Counted from the stretch's first letter, positions 24,497-38,095 are shown. The stretch: DNA of 64,000 nt from Tubiluchus corallicola (GCA_030141605.1 JAQGDQ010000180.1:126001-190000), one strand, 5' to 3'. Notes: generated by a model from the sequence alone, not told the origin. Numbers and translations are program-made.

Positions 24497-25379
24497 TTAA
24501 CAGTGTGATCTTGATAAGTTTAAGTCTTGAAATACGAGGTAGCACCATAAAAAAAACCAGCCTACCACCAAGCCAACCCACAAATCAACCAACAACCCAA
24601 CAAAACGTTCAACCTGTAAGTCATCACTGGGCCTCGACAAAAAATTAGTAAATTACCCCCCACCCCGTGTGCAAATGTAGTAACCGGTTATATGTCCAGA
24701 TTTCAAAGATACAATTGTTTGTTGTGCGAACAATTTTCACTGAAAAAGAAACTCGTAAAGAGAAACCGTCTTGCAAGACGCCAGAGACGGGCCGATATGC
24801 CAACAACGTCAGCTGCTCAATTTTAAAACTTTGACTAGCTAGACGGTGTCAGGCCAGGGTCCCCACGTTAAGACGTGATTAATAGACTCTGTCTGCCAGC
24901 CACCGAGATTGTCAGCTGTCTTCAGGGTCTGAGAAAGTATTTTTGATGAGTATCTGCAAGCGAAACGACCAGGTTCTGTGAAAGCAAGATGGAATTTGCC
25001 GCTGGCTTCCGGATTCCAAGGCGGGATATTTTAAAAGCGGCGCATCTCAGGACTTTTATTAGTTAACTACACTGAGAGGCAGTTAGGCATGATCTCAGTG
25101 ACTCATTGGTAGTATCCATCAACAAAGCACTTGCAAGAGAGGCTTTAAAGTGCATACCACTGACGTCCAAAAGGCTTCAAGGTCAACGCAGAAGCCAGGT
25201 CCTCCGATACTTAAGTACCAGCGTCAAAGTATCGAGTGAACGAAAGCTTAAGTACCTCAACAGAAAAACGTTTTTGAGCTTCCGACCTCTTGGCAGAGTC
25301 ATAAATGCAAGACGATACAGGTCGTTATTTCCGTTATTGTTTCAAGCAGCGCATTTTTCGTGTTATCCACCAAAGGGGA

Positions 25380-25955
25380 GACCTTTTTCAAAAACAAAAA
25401 TCAAGAATTTTAGACCACAAGGTAGTAAAACATTTCTTGATTTTAGATTCTAAAGATGTCCTAGAAGTCTAAAAGAAAAGTGTAAGCAGTGTACATCAAT
25501 TTTTGGAGTTCCTTCTCAGTTCAAATACCATTGAATGATTTCCCAGGTTTTTTTAGGTTTCTGGAGATCAAAGTGCTTTAGGTTCTGTGAGTTAAAGCTA
25601 AAGCGGAAAAATAAACTTGCTCTGCAAGCATTTGCCGCTGCAGTAAAATTGACAAAAATTGTATAGAAGGGGTGAAATGATGAAGCCATGCAACCGATTA
25701 CATAATTTAACAAGTTTACAGCTACCTTAGTTAAAAAAATTCTGCTGTTTTTATCTTAACCTTATGCAAAGTTGCAATATCATGTAAGTTATGTTATAGT
25801 TCCACTTTTCCCACTTGTATTTCAACGTGGCGGTTGAAATCAGGAAATGTTAGAATTTTTCAAATATCTGACCGAAATACGAATCTATGATTATAGGAGA
25901 TATCTAACCTGAATTTCAGGAGACTCCAGGCCAAATCAGGAGTGGTGGCAACCCT
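25380..25955 (-). mobile_element. second, truncated copy of the 9427-10131 element
   Basis: Inverted copy ending GGTGGCAACCCTA at about 25955. It shares most of the sequence over the right two thirds; the other terminus is absent. Confidence 0.75.
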
Positions 25956-26370
25956 AACCTATCACCGTCACCACGACTATGACCTTATTTCCAGTAATTT
26001 TTTTTCGGGAGTGCATTTTGCTTCCTAGAACTCGGACGGCCACCTAGTGCATAAAGCCACAAACAAAATGCGAAAACGGAAAATTTATTGTGTATGTTAA
26101 ACATTAGGAGTGAAAATAAAATGGCCGTAGGCTCTGGTTAACACACCAGATGTACATACATGTGAAATAACATGCAGTGTTTTTTGCAAAAAGTAATTAT
26201 TTATCTACACTTAAGTAAGACAAACAGAAGTGCATCGCTCACGGACTCTACGTGACTTTATTACTGAGATTTGAAAATGAATTGAAACGAATTCTATAAT
26301 GATATTATTACCCTGGGTTTTTTTAAAATGCTTTCTTTGAAACATTGCATCATGAAATACGCCTTTTCAC

Positions 26371-26735
26371 GGTTTCGTTGTGCGCACGCGCAGTTGCTGC
26401 AGGTCAAAAGTTAAGTATACCACAGCAACGAGTCTTAGCTACAATCGTCACGTGACATGTATTTAATGCAAAGCATTAGTTCAGCAACTTTAGTTGTTTT
26501 GCATTGACTTTACTTAGTCATGGATAAATCTGTGTGTAGAGTGATTTACTAGCAGGATCTTGCTTAGGAACAAGAAAAATGAACTAGGTAAGGCTCCACC
26601 TAGCTGTTAAAACGGTTACTATTACAATAGCACGAGCTACGAGACGTTGTCACGTGTACACAAATGTGTTGTCTGGTACGCTTAACCTTTGACATGTTAA
26701 CGACCATCATCAATCGCTGGAATTGCGAAAAGGCT
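26371..26735 (+). mobile_element. GCCTTTTCAC inverted-repeat MITE
   Basis: Begins GCCTTTTCACGGTTTCG and ends TTGCGAAAAGGC, an inverted repeat of about 12 bp. It belongs to the same family as 14510, 57122 and 57590. Confidence 0.65.
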
Positions 26736-27278
26736 CATTGCTACAGAAATGGAATTCAAGATAGTAAAAAACCTTTTCTCTAGAGAACATGTTGATGTTC
26801 CCTAAGTCAACCAATACTATAACTCAATCTGGTAGTGAGACTATAATAAACCCTCATTACAAAATGACATTGGTGTTCTTAGACTCGTCGTACGCAATTC
26901 CTATGAGGTTAAATTCCAGTTAGATTGTCAATAAATTAAAATTAACTTTAGAGTGTTTAATCTTGAATTTAAGTTATCACGAAATTTAATTTTGCAATAA
27001 TTGTCACTGTTAGGAACTAAAAAAACAAAATATGATTTGGTATTTTGCAAAGTCTTGAAAAATGTTTTAAGAATCAGTTGTCAACATCATTTTTCTTTGC
27101 TAAAGAGGCACTTTGAATCCATAAGACTAGGTTTTCAGTTCTGCTAAATTTTTACAAGGCACCAGGTTTTTCTCAGAAAATTGAGTGCATTGACGAAAAC
27201 GTAGATGTGACTGATTCGTTTTCTTTGCATTACGGTGCCACGAAAAATAGTTCACGTAGCTGTGCTGTAGTAGTTGTA

Positions 27279-27345
27279 GTCTTTATTGTTGTTGTTGTTG
27301 TTGTTGTTGCTGCTGCTGCTGTTGCTGTTACTGCTACTGCTGTGA
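27279..27345. repeat. (TTG)n/(CTG)n tract
   Basis: TTG units change to CTG and ACTG units. A smaller CTG/TTG cluster lies at 27755-27812. Confidence 0.85.
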
Positions 27346-28602
27346 ATTATACTCGCGAGGAACGTAGGGAACAACAATTTTCATCTTTTTTAATGTGGAA
27401 CTATTTGGCAAGGAGGCGGAGGAGTTGGGAACTACTTTTACTAGACGGAAAGAAAACCGTATTTGTGTTAAAATTTTCAAAGAAATTTTTTTGTGTTATT
27501 TTGTGTCTTTATAAGTTTTAATATAAGCGTTTAGAGTTCTGATTAATCAATGTGTCTGAAGCATTTGTTTTTGCCTACCTGTCTTTATTATTTGCAGGTT
27601 GTCTTGTTTTGTTTGAAACAAGCGCTTACCCGGATATCAGAGGGGGGACGCCCATTTCTTCCCCTCCCTTACAAAGGTAAAGTTCTTTGTTAACTTTAAC
27701 CATATCAATGACCGATGGTAGAACTGTTACTCGGAACGTATAAGGAGGTCACTTTCTGCTGTTACTGCTGCTGTTGTCGCTATAATTGCTGCTGCTGTTG
27801 CAGTTGTTGTTCGTATCGCACCCACAGACCTTTAAAGTGGCCTTACCACATCGTTGTCGTCATCACCGACACGTGCCAATTCTTCAGCTCTGTTAATTCA
27901 CTTTTAAAGTGAAGATAACAAACCTTGTGAAAAGAGACACAATTAAATATTCAGATCAAGACCCCAAGGCATCATAGATCAGCGTTATTTTTAATTAATA
28001 AGTCATCAGTAATACGAAAATGACTCGAATGAAACGATATTAAACAAGAGAACATGTATATTACAGGGTTCAAAGCTATATTGATGTCGAATCGCGGCGC
28101 GTACATGTAAAAAAATAACAAAACGGTACAAAGTCAATTGAAAAAGTTAAACTTAATTGAAGGATGAAGGCAGAATATACATTAAAGTCATCTCACATTT
28201 TTCTCTAGATAATTTTCATTTCTGAATGAGCCACATACTCTGCGAACATTCCATTGGTAACTAGTCTGTCCATACCAACAAGGATACGGGACAAATTGTT
28301 TCAAGACCAAGTGAGCAAATACGTTTCAGTGCTCAATATATACACGTGTTTCCGTTCCCTTGGCCCTCTGTACACGACTCTGCTTCAAGTTTGACTACTG
28401 TATCAGCTGTGCAACACATAGTTACAGTATTACATACATTACATTACATTATTTTTGCCAGTTGCTCTAAATACTAATTTAAAGCATTTATACCTTTGTT
28501 TAATGTTGTCGTTTTCTGAAAAGTAGAAAATTTTGAACTATGAAATGTTTTAATTCTGCTATTACTGTCAAAGATTGTATTTGACAATTCTATGGTCAAT
28601 AA

Positions 28603-28604
<2 letters not shown>

Positions 28605-28634
<30 letters not shown>

Positions 28635-28672
28635 CGCTACTACTACTGCGGCTGCTACTGCTGCTACTACTG

Positions 28673-28716
<44 letters not shown>

Positions 28717-28993
28717 ACTACTACTATTGCTACTGCTACTACTACTGCTGCTACTACTACTGCTGCTGCTGCTGCTGCTACTGCTACTGCTACTGCTACT
28801 GCTACTACTACTGCTGCTTCACGGCTGCTGCTGCTGCTACTACTGCTACTGCTGCTTCACGGCTGCTACTGCTGCTGCTGCTCCACCTCCTGCTACAGCT
28901 ACTGCCACTGCCACTGCCACTGCCACTGCCACTACCACTACCACTACCACTACCACTACCACTACCACTACCACTATCACTACTACTACTAAA
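28605..28993. repeat. compound trinucleotide array (CTG/CTA) and hexanucleotide array
   Basis: About 270 bp of interspersed CTG and CTA units, with two TTCACGG interruptions, followed by (ACTGCC)n and (ACTACC)n blocks. It reads as poly-Leu, poly-Cys or poly-Ser in different frames and is not a gene. Confidence 0.93.
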
Positions 28994-29625
28994 CAAGTCT
29001 AAAAGAAATTAGATTGAAATAAAGAATATTAGTAGAATACAAAGTCTTTGATGACCTCAAAAGGCCTATAATTTATCAAACTTATTACTCAATTTTGTAC
29101 ATAAGTGGTTACATTTCATGCGCGTACATCAAAAGCAATTACGATAATTAAGCGTTTAGTTTACTTTTCAGTCCATAGATGTCAGTACGACCGACCGATA
29201 CTTTTTAATAAAACTCGGGCCAACACCACAACTCTGTGCTACTACGAAAGAGACCAACACACACAGCCTCAGCTGTTGCACAGGACATTTTAAATCTTAA
29301 AAGAAACTTTGTAAATGATTAAATGATTAATTATACAAGTAAGGTGTCCTGTCAGTAAGCGAACGTTACCATTCTCTTAATATCTATTATGTATAGCTCA
29401 CAACTGCAAACTTTTTATCATTTCTCTCAGGTTAAACTTGTTTTTTAAACAGAATTTGTAGTATATCGAATGAGTTCAGTCATGACATTGTCAATTCACC
29501 CAGTCTGTCAGCTTTTAGTAGGAAGCTAACCGAAATGTGTTTATTAAAATATTGCAAATTTAATAAATTTCTATAAAACATTATTACTCTAGTTCAATGA
29601 TCTCTCCCAAGATAAATTTATACCT

Positions 29626-29694
<69 letters not shown>

Positions 29695-29710
29695 CAATAT
29701 ATATATACAC
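29626..29710. repeat. (AT)n tract
   Basis: About 60 bp of pure AT dinucleotides with flanking imperfect units. A further AT-rich imperfect palindromic tract occurs at 38878-38985. Confidence 0.95.
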
Positions 29711-30103
29711 TTTATGCATATATTATTGATTTTCATGGTATTTTTAATGTAAGTAATGTGAATTTTGTCCTGTAAACAGAAGTATTTTAATTTTGCAGCT
29801 TTAGAATGTAGGCTGGCCTAAGTGTTAATGTATGTATATTTTAAATAATATTCTTAATAAATAAATAATAAAAATAAAGTATTACGTACACTACATGCAG
29901 GCGGCTAGACGTACTATTTAATCAGTTATTAGATAGAGGACCAATATAAACTAGATAAACATAAAAACATCTACATGGCTTCTTCCTTTGATAGACGTCA
30001 TCTACAAGGCTTCTTCGTTTGAATAATAAAAGTGGCCGGAGACATATGGGTTTTGACACATAATGTTCTGTAACACAAATCTATGTTCTAAACGCCAGAT
30101 TAT

Positions 30104-30262
30104 ATGGAAGTTTGGTATGGTTGTCATACAGCTTGGAATGGATGTCCAGCAGGGTGGAAACCAACACAGTCATTACCACACGATGATCAAGTTACTAATG
30201 TTTTGACAAGGGCAGTACGTTCGGGAGATACAGGATATAGTGATGTAACTTCATATCTATAA
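30104..30262 (+). other. unrecognised 52-codon open frame
   Basis: Starts MEVWYGCHTAWNGCPAGWKP and ends SDVTSYL before TAA. It is Trp/Cys-rich and less AT-rich than its flanks, so it could be an exon or transposon fragment. No splice sites or family resemblance were found. Confidence 0.18.
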
Positions 30263-30372
30263 TAGTAGAATGCTATTATTTTAGGACCTGAAGCTGCACA
30301 AAAACCCACACGGTAGAAGAAAAATAGTGCATCGTGTTAAAAATTAAACTTAACTATGACTACATACAGTGC

Positions 30373-30489
30373 AACACAAACGTTAGAAAATTTTCTATTC
30401 AATACAATGGCCCTTACATATGGAATTCAATTGCTCCAGCTATTAAAAATGCCAACTCGCTGTCCATATTTAAAAAAATTATAAATTAA
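30373..30489 (+). pseudogene. non-LTR retrotransposon ORF2 C-terminal fragment
   Basis: The frame reads NTNVRKFSIQYNGPYIWNSI, then APAIKNANSLSIFKKIIN and TAA. The pattern R-K-F-S-x-x-x-x-G-P-x-x-WNS-(L/I)-P, then S-x-x-x-FKK, is typical of the end of LINE ORF2. No RT motifs remain upstream. Confidence 0.62.
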
Positions 30490-31128
30490 ACTTACTTGAA
30501 ACATATAACTGATCACTCAATCACGATTTGTTGTCTTTCATTTTCAAAAACTTCCCCTCTAGTATAATAATATTTTTATTACTTCCCACCAGTATTTATA
30601 TTTGTATATATTGTAATATTGTATCTGTATATATTGTAATTTTTTTTCGTAACTAATTCCAGTGGCCTACCATAAACTCGCCTCTTAGGTCTCTAGCGCA
30701 GAATTCATGAATTGTATCATATTTTTATATTAACAAAAACTGATTATCGATGCACATGTAACGTATATGTATATGTTTATTGCGAAACAAATCTATTAAA
30801 TCTAAAAAAATCTAATCTAAAATTATCAAATCTGAGGTATTACAGTCGCTGAACAAATACATCTATATTGCAAGCGGGAAACTATTCAGATAACGTAGCA
30901 AAACAGTGACGACATTTGAGCTTTATCTTTGGGCTGATACATAAGGATTCTAAGCATTTCACAATTCACTTCCAAACTAGGTCCCGGCGAGTCGCTATCA
31001 GTCAAGAGTTGGGGAAAGAAATTGCAATTAAAAGAGGCTTTTTTAATTACGTGTAAGGATTAGCAAAGCCCTATCCCCAATCATTGCATTATGTTGTTCG
31101 CAAGATCGTGTAACTTACCGTTGCTTAA

Positions 31129-31600
31129 AGCAAAACCGGAGCTGATCTTAAACTGTAGGCCAAAACAATCTACTCTTTAAAATATTGAAAGGAAGCATAC
31201 TATTTTTTTCAAAAAATGACTTACGTAAAAGAATTATTACCACACAGACACAATTTCCTACTCGCTAGTTAAACGGGCACTAGCGCCTGCATTTCGGAAA
31301 CGAATTGCACAAAAAACAGGCGCTGTACCTCTCAGTTTAGATGTTTTAGTTTGTGACGAACTACACACGTTCGACAGCTCATGCGTGAGCACAGCGGTAA
31401 ATTTGAAATTTGAATTTTTATCTTAAAACTTGCCTAGTTTAACACGTATAATACGCTCGTGAGCATTTTTGCTGTTGAAAATTATGTTAGTTTGTGACGT
31501 CATGAGTAAACGCCGTCAATTGTCTTTAATCTATTATTTAATTATCAGAAATGTATTGAAAATGGCGTAGTATATGAAAAATGATCCTTGTTCAATTCCA
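31129..31600 (+). mobile_element. piggyBac-like MITE, family A, second copy
   Basis: TTAA at 31125-31128 and 31601-31604; begins AGCAAAACCGGAGCTGATC. It is the reverse orientation of 23878-24496 and shows the same GTTAAACGGGCACTAGCGCC segment and TGACGTCA motif. Confidence 0.68.
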
Positions 31601-31873
31601 TTAAAAGATTTAAAGGTTTTAAAGATCTAAAAAGATTTCAAAGATTCACAATCACGGTTAAAAATCAGTACAAAAAATCACAACAAAATACAAAATTGCC
31701 AAAATGTGAGGGCAACATACGGCCATTAGGTCCTTCACACTTACCAGTAAGTCTTTCATTCGTTGCCCTTATTTGATAATCATTAAATAAGCAATGGTTT
31801 AGTGAAGAATGTAAAACAACTCACTATATATGAAATTTTAGTTTTCAGACAAATATAGAAGAAAAGGGTTGTA

Positions 31874-32357
31874 CATTGTTCCCTCGCTACTTCGCGGTTT
31901 GTTTATCCCGGACTCCATGTTTCGCGGGTTTTTGCGGTACTCCGTCTAAAGTATTTTTGCACATGCGTAGTACGTATTGTACAGTAATGTATAGATTTGA
32001 TGAATTTTGCATAAAAAATCACAAAGTGTATAAAAATATATTAAAAATATTAATTCTAACATTAAAAGAATATTATAAAACATAAAAAATTACCATTTAC
32101 AGTAAAGAGTGCATTTATTCAGCGGATGAATACACACCAAAAACGAAATGTAGTACTTGCGCCCGCTTGAGATGCTACTTGCCGACGTGAGATTGTACAC
32201 AACACACGACTGGTATGTATAAGAGCGTGGGGAGGGTTTATAAAGACTTAAAATAATGTATAACTACTAAAATAAGTATAGCGTCCTTACTTCGCGGAAA
32301 TTCACTTATCGCGGGTGGGCCTGGAACGGAACACCCGCGATAAGTGAAGGAACACTG
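31874..32357. mobile_element. mariner/pogo-like MITE with TA target
   Basis: 484 bp from CATTGTTCCCTCGCTACTTC to GTGAAGGAACACTG, flanked by TA (31872-31873, 32358-32359). The inverted ends carry the 'CGCGG/CGCGA' motif typical of mariner- or Tigger-like non-autonomous elements. Confidence 0.72.
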
Positions 32358-33077
32358 TACGTATTTATAGATTATTAAGTTAGTTAGCGAATTTGGTACT
32401 TCATGGATCGAATATTACACAAGAACCAGAAATTATATAGCTACATTCCTTTGCAATATAGTTCAACTGAATATAACCAGGTTCCTAGTGCATCAGATGT
32501 ACATGTTTCTCTGGCTATAACAAGACATGATAATTATGTGAACACGGCGTTACGGTGTTGATATATTACAAGAATCATTAGGGCCAGGTCTTTTGCATAT
32601 ACTAATAACCTGCAATACAGCAACATTGCCCAGAGGCTGTATGAGTTCCATTCGACGTCACATCTGGCATTTGCCTCATATAGAGGCTAAAGATGTTTAT
32701 GTACGAGCGCGACATTAGTCTTATATAAAGTTTATATACTAATCAGCTAGCCCAGTACGTTGAAATTACCCCATGTTATCTTTTCAGATGAAATTTATAA
32801 CGGTTTTTACGGCGCTGTTCTTCTGCACTGATTTGGATTTATAAGGTTTTTATAGGATCGTTTTGTACTGAAAACGGCCATATAGCACACTAAATCAAAA
32901 CGTAATTAAAAGCATTCGTGACTTTGAATGTGAAATATGCGTGCAGCCTCACGTAAATATTATAAAGAATGTTCTTAGAGTTTTTATGATCTCACAATGG
33001 ACATCACGAATTATACAGGCCTTTGGTAACATATACCGACTCCTTAAATCTGGACAGAGAAATATTCATATGGTTAA

Positions 33078-33395
33078 AGGAAGGCAGGACGATTGTTTAG
33101 ATACAATCTTATTTTAATTTACTGTCCAAAATATACATTTTCTTGCCTATAAAAGTTAACAATTGTTCCTTATATTTGAATAATTAGCTTAGAAAGTTAA
33201 TTAACGGCAACCGAATACAGCTATTGCTTACGTCAGAAACTAACCACAGTTTGTGCAATAACAGGCGTCTTCCCTTGTGCATCAAGCACATTTGCATGGA
33301 TGTTACAGTACTGTTTAAACGCATCATGTCACGAAAAATGGGCTCTACATCATATGACGTCATGAAACTAACACAGCAGTTAATGATCATACTGT
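33078..33395 (-). mobile_element. piggyBac-like MITE, family B, truncated inverted copy
   Basis: Starts after TTAA (33074-33077) with AGGAAGGCAGGACGATTG. It follows the reverse complement of 3527 leftward to about 3220, then stops. Confidence 0.68.
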
Positions 33396-33669
33396 TCTCT
33401 AGTTTCTGAAGCGTGATTTTGCTGGGATTTCTATGATTCAGGAAAATCCGTGGATGTTCCTTGAATTATCCCATTCTAATAACTACGACAGATTAATGTT
33501 TACTGTCGTGAAAAAGCAGGATGTTTAACGACTTGAGGGGAGTTTCCACCCAAAAATGTTACATACTGATCAGTGCATTTTAATACTGAACTTACGTATC
33601 ACCAGTTTAGCAAGCCAAATGGTTAACCTTCCAATGAGCTCAATGAACGTATGTAGCAACTACGAGTGA

Positions 33670-34050
33670 TCATCGAACGTTCGAGTTCGATTCGAACGAG
33701 TTTTTTAGTTCGAAAAACGATTCGAACCTAAGACTATAGATTCGAATAATTCAGCACTTCAATCACGTACGTTCTTTTCCATTAAAATGATGGAAACATC
33801 GTGCAATTAGCATAATTAGGCTGTGATTTCTGTGCAAATTTTAAACAAATAATTAGCGGTTTTACTGTAAAATAAAATCTAGTAATATGCACGATCTTTG
33901 TAATACTAATTTTTAGTGGTAGTTCGGAAACTTGTTCGAAAATCTTTTAATCTCAATTCGAATTCGATTCGAATTCGAAATACTGAAGTTCGGTTCGATT
34001 CGAATTCGAAAGTCACAAATTCGATTCAATTCGAATTCGCTTTCTGGCAG
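33670..34050. repeat. TTCGAA-rich palindromic cluster
   Basis: Dense ATTCGAA/TTCGAATTCG motifs at 33676-33750 and 33955-34042, separated by AT-rich sequence. It looks like the ends of a non-autonomous DNA transposon, but a target duplication could not be fixed. Confidence 0.5.
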
Positions 34051-34756
34051 AGAATGCTCACGTCTAGTAGTAACAACACAAAATGGGATCTAAAAACTGT
34101 TACTATGTCACTATCAAGTCACATGATAATATTATTAATACTTCCCGGCCAATAACATTTGTTAAACTTTTAGAATACCAGGGTAAAGTACTAAGAAACT
34201 TTTCAAAATTTCTGTTTATTCTAAAATGTTTGCAAAACTCGATTTTTGTAAAAGTTTGCCAGCGGTTTATCTTACCATTTATATTTTTATTAACTATTTT
34301 TAATAGAGATTTTTAACAAATATTTAACTATTTATTAACATTTTTATTAACTATTTACAATATCATCTTATGTTTAAGCAGTAACTGTGAATTACGAGAT
34401 TCATCGTCCTCCGTTTCACTAAAGCTTGTTTAAAACTCTTCAGTCTATAGTTGTGACCGAGAGTGGTGGATTTGCATGGGCCTTACAAGTGGGAACAGAC
34501 TAGGGTCTCTTTCTGCCTAAATTCCACAACGTGAAATAATTGGCTGGATAAAAAATGAAGCATTTTCAATTTAGAAGTTAGCTTAAGTTTAATGAAGTGT
34601 TTAACTTCACAACTATGCAACACTTATCCCGTTTTTCTCATACTAAAACATTTTCACTTAGTTGTACAAAATTGAGGCTTTAAACAATTCCTTAAAAGCT
34701 GCAACGCTTTCTCACTTGCACGTGTTAAAATTCATTTATTTAGTTTAAGTTGAGTA

Positions 34757-35178
34757 GAATTGCCATGCTCATTGAGCGACGATCGTTTCGGCTACTGAAG
34801 CCATTTTCATACTATAAATCAAGCCAAAAACGAAGAATAAATAATACATTAATATACGAAGCCACAAACTGCAACATCTGAACAACAGATTAGTATTTAG
34901 CTTATCAAGATAAACTAGGTTGTAATGCAAGAAATTTCAGAGAAACGTAAGAATTTTACCTAACACATGAGAACACAACACAGTAAACAGTTAGTCAAAG
35001 TCTACATAGTGAAGAACCTCAATAGTAAGCATTGCTAATTCTAATCTGTTGTTTTGATGTTTCAGTTTGTGCTTTGTATATTAATGTATTATTTATTCTA
35101 CGTTTTTGGCTTGATTTATAGTTGGAAAATGGCTTCAATAGCCGAAACGATCGTCGCACAATAAACATGGTGATTCCT
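34757..35178. mobile_element. long inverted-repeat (foldback) element
   Basis: The arm GCGACGATCGTTTCGGCTAC (from 34775) mirrors GCCGAAACGATCGTCGC (to 35157). The arms extend about 130 bp each (34757-34890, 35045-35178) and include the CAAGCCAAAAACG / CGTTTTTGGCTTG blocks. The right arm has GGCTTCAATAGCC followed by GAAACG, a stem plus GAAAC box as in the other two modules, but no CUGAUGA box. Confidence 0.55.
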
Positions 35179-36049
35179 AGAACGTGACTCTTTCGTGTAT
35201 TTGAGTAGAACTGGTTTAACTGTTACGAAGTGTAGTGGATTTCTAACTGCATTTTATGTAACAATCTTCTTTTTAACATTCGCTTTATCAATTCATTTCA
35301 TTTCTTTTTATTTCCATGCATTTTGGGTTGCCCTACACAGCACAGGTCCTTCTTAACACTTGCCTGACACGCAAGTAACCCATACAGTCTTGCTCGATGA
35401 AATTACTATGATGTTTGTTTGGAAACGTAAGATAGACGCAGCCAGAAAAACGTAATCCAAATCAACCCTACACTGCCACTAGGATTACTGATCCAGAAAG
35501 ATGATCATGTTCAAAAGACTGCGTCTATATATAACTGCTATACTAGAACCACAATGGCGCACGTGTATCCACACCGAACTGCCATCCAGCGAAACGAAAT
35601 CGACTCGGCGCTTCGCAAACTTTTTAACTAAAATTTGACTTTATTTTACAGTTTATATAGGAAACAAGTGAAAACGAAGCGGGGTCCAGGGCGAGTCTAG
35701 AAACTGCCTGTACGTCTCTGCCTATTCACAAACCTGTTTACCATCACGTCCTAAACATCATTAAAGCCGCGTTTACCGCAAGTCTCTTGTTTCTCTAAAT
35801 AAGTTTTGACACGAAGAGGTTACAGGATGCGTCTGTGAGACTCTCCAAATCCCCTCCGAGAGGAAAAATGATGCATCTAAGACCGTTAACGCGTGTTTTT
35901 GATTTATATCGCAAAAAAGTTAATATGAGTTCACAACATCATGAGTTCTTGCTCCGAATAACCGTCTCTTCTGAAAGTGACACTAGACGACGAACTTTAC
36001 GTCATATTTGAACGATTGCTACGAGCGGTTGCTTTTAATTTTCACTTAA

Positions 36050-36592
36050 AGGGAAACCGGATGATCGTGTAGACATTAGTTCAGAATAAAGTATGCTCTA
36101 AAATATTGAAAACTACAATAGCTTTTTTTAAATCAAAGCTTAGATTAAATAATAATTACCTCGGATAGTTAAATTTTGTTAAACTTGCAAAGTTACGCGC
36201 GGCTCAGCAAATCACTAGGGCTGGCAATGATGCCCCTTTGTCACATTCGCGTGGCTGATACATAGGCGTGGTACCGTGACAGGCATGATCATGAACTGCA
36301 GTGTTCGCCTGTGACGTCAGTGTGACGTAGAGCTCATTTTCGTGACATCACATCAGCGTTTTATAGCAATCTTCGCTTACGCAAACATGTTTGGTGCGCT
36401 GGGAAGATACCTACCATTGCACAAACTACGGTTAGTTTGTGACGTAAGCGATAGCTGTGTTCGGTTGCCGTTAATTAACTTTCCAGGGTAATTATTCAAA
36501 TATAAGAAACAAACTTTTATAGGCAAGAAAATGTATATTTTAGACAGTAAATTAAAATGAGATTGAGTCTAATCGATCGAACGGTTTTTTCT
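36050..36592. mobile_element. piggyBac-like MITE, family B, second full copy
   Basis: 543 bp, TTAA at 36046-36049 and 36593-36596. It has the same order and length as 2986-3527. Termini are AGGGAAACCGGATGATCG and CGATCGAACGGTTTTTTCT. Confidence 0.78.
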
Positions 36593-37737
36593 TTAATAAT
36601 TTTTTGCAGGAATGTAGTTGTATCACCGTAGCAAACGAATAACAGACTTGCATGCTGTTCATTCAAAATAAAGAATGCACAGTTGTTTTCATCGAGGTCA
36701 AAGTGTGCACCAAGATGAGGAAAATACGACACTGGCGACATCTTCAGTGCATCATTTTGAATGACAGTGACGAGAGACGGACGAAAACATGTCAACGCTT
36801 TTTCACTGTCTGAAGAATGTAGGAACTTGTAGCTATAGGAGTTCATTGCTTTAGTGTCATTCTTTGACCTTGAACAGGGAGCGCGTAGTTGCAGGAAAAT
36901 TCCAGAAATTTAGTGCAAAACAAAGAAAATGATAAAAAATTTAACAAGAAAACAAAGAAGAAAACAAACAAAAGAAAACAGAAAGCCTGTGTGTTAGCAG
37001 ATGTGTGTTAAAGTGAGTAGGATTTAAGCAAAAATGCATGCACCTGTCCGTTCAGCGTGCAGGGAGCCTTATTGTAACGGGAAATTTGAGACAGGTGTAG
37101 CAATGTAGCACTTCTAACCAGATGGTGTATTATAATAATTGCTTGGGACTGGTTAAATTAGTGGTGTGGATAATTTTCACCTGCTTACTTGAACTGGACT
37201 GCAATGGTTTAAACTTCTAGATAGTTATAATGTATCTTAAAAACCGCTGGGATTATAATGATAGCAACTAAGAATGTGTTGTGTGGCCAACTTTAAGCTG
37301 TTCTAGCATCTTAGCTCACGCTAGAAAGAATAATCAGCGTGGCGACTACTTTAGTAAACATTTCATAGATGGCGCAACGGCTGACGAAAGCACTGCACGA
37401 TAAATGCAGCAGCAGGTGGCGCAATCCAATGACAAAAAAGAATCGTGTAATAATATAATAGCCCTTTAAATTAACAGGTTAATTTACGAAAATTGTTTTT
37501 GTGAAAATACAAACATTATGATATCATTATTATTAATGATACTTAGTAAACAACTTAATTAAACTGTGTGTTTAACTAAGAAAATAATTATTTTAAGTTA
37601 CAGAACCTAGTAATGTCTTTTTATTACAATATTACGTAAATACAATAGTTTTACTTAATGTACTTTCGTGTAGGCTTCATTTACTTAGCAAAATCAAAGT
37701 TCTACCTTGTACAAAATCTGGGCTTCAATCTTTGTTA

Positions 37738-38058
37738 TTATTGTTGTTCTTGTTGTTGTTATTGTTATCATTATTATTTATTACTATTATTAAATTTATT
37801 GTTAGTAAAGTATTATTATTATTATCATCATTATCATTATCATTATCATTATCATTATCATTATCATTATCATTATCATTGTCATTGTCATTGTCATTGT
37901 CATTGTCATTGTCATTGTCATTGTCATTGTCATTGTCATTGTCATTGTCATTGTCATTGTCATTGTCATTTATCATTATCATTATCATTATCATTATCAT
38001 TATCATTATCATTATCATTATCATTATCATTATCATTATCATTATCATTATCATTATC

Positions 38059-38095
<37 letters not shown>
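37738..38095. repeat. hexanucleotide array, TTATCA and TTGTCA blocks
   Basis: Pure TTATCA block (about 37825-37878), then a pure TTGTCA block (about 37879-37968), then TTATCA again (about 37969-38082). ATT-rich edges on both sides. Confidence 0.95.

Noticed and set aside
28575-29012. Long poly-Leu/poly-Cys/Ser-Gly open frames
   Set aside because: Trinucleotide and hexanucleotide repeats that stay open in several frames and on both strands.
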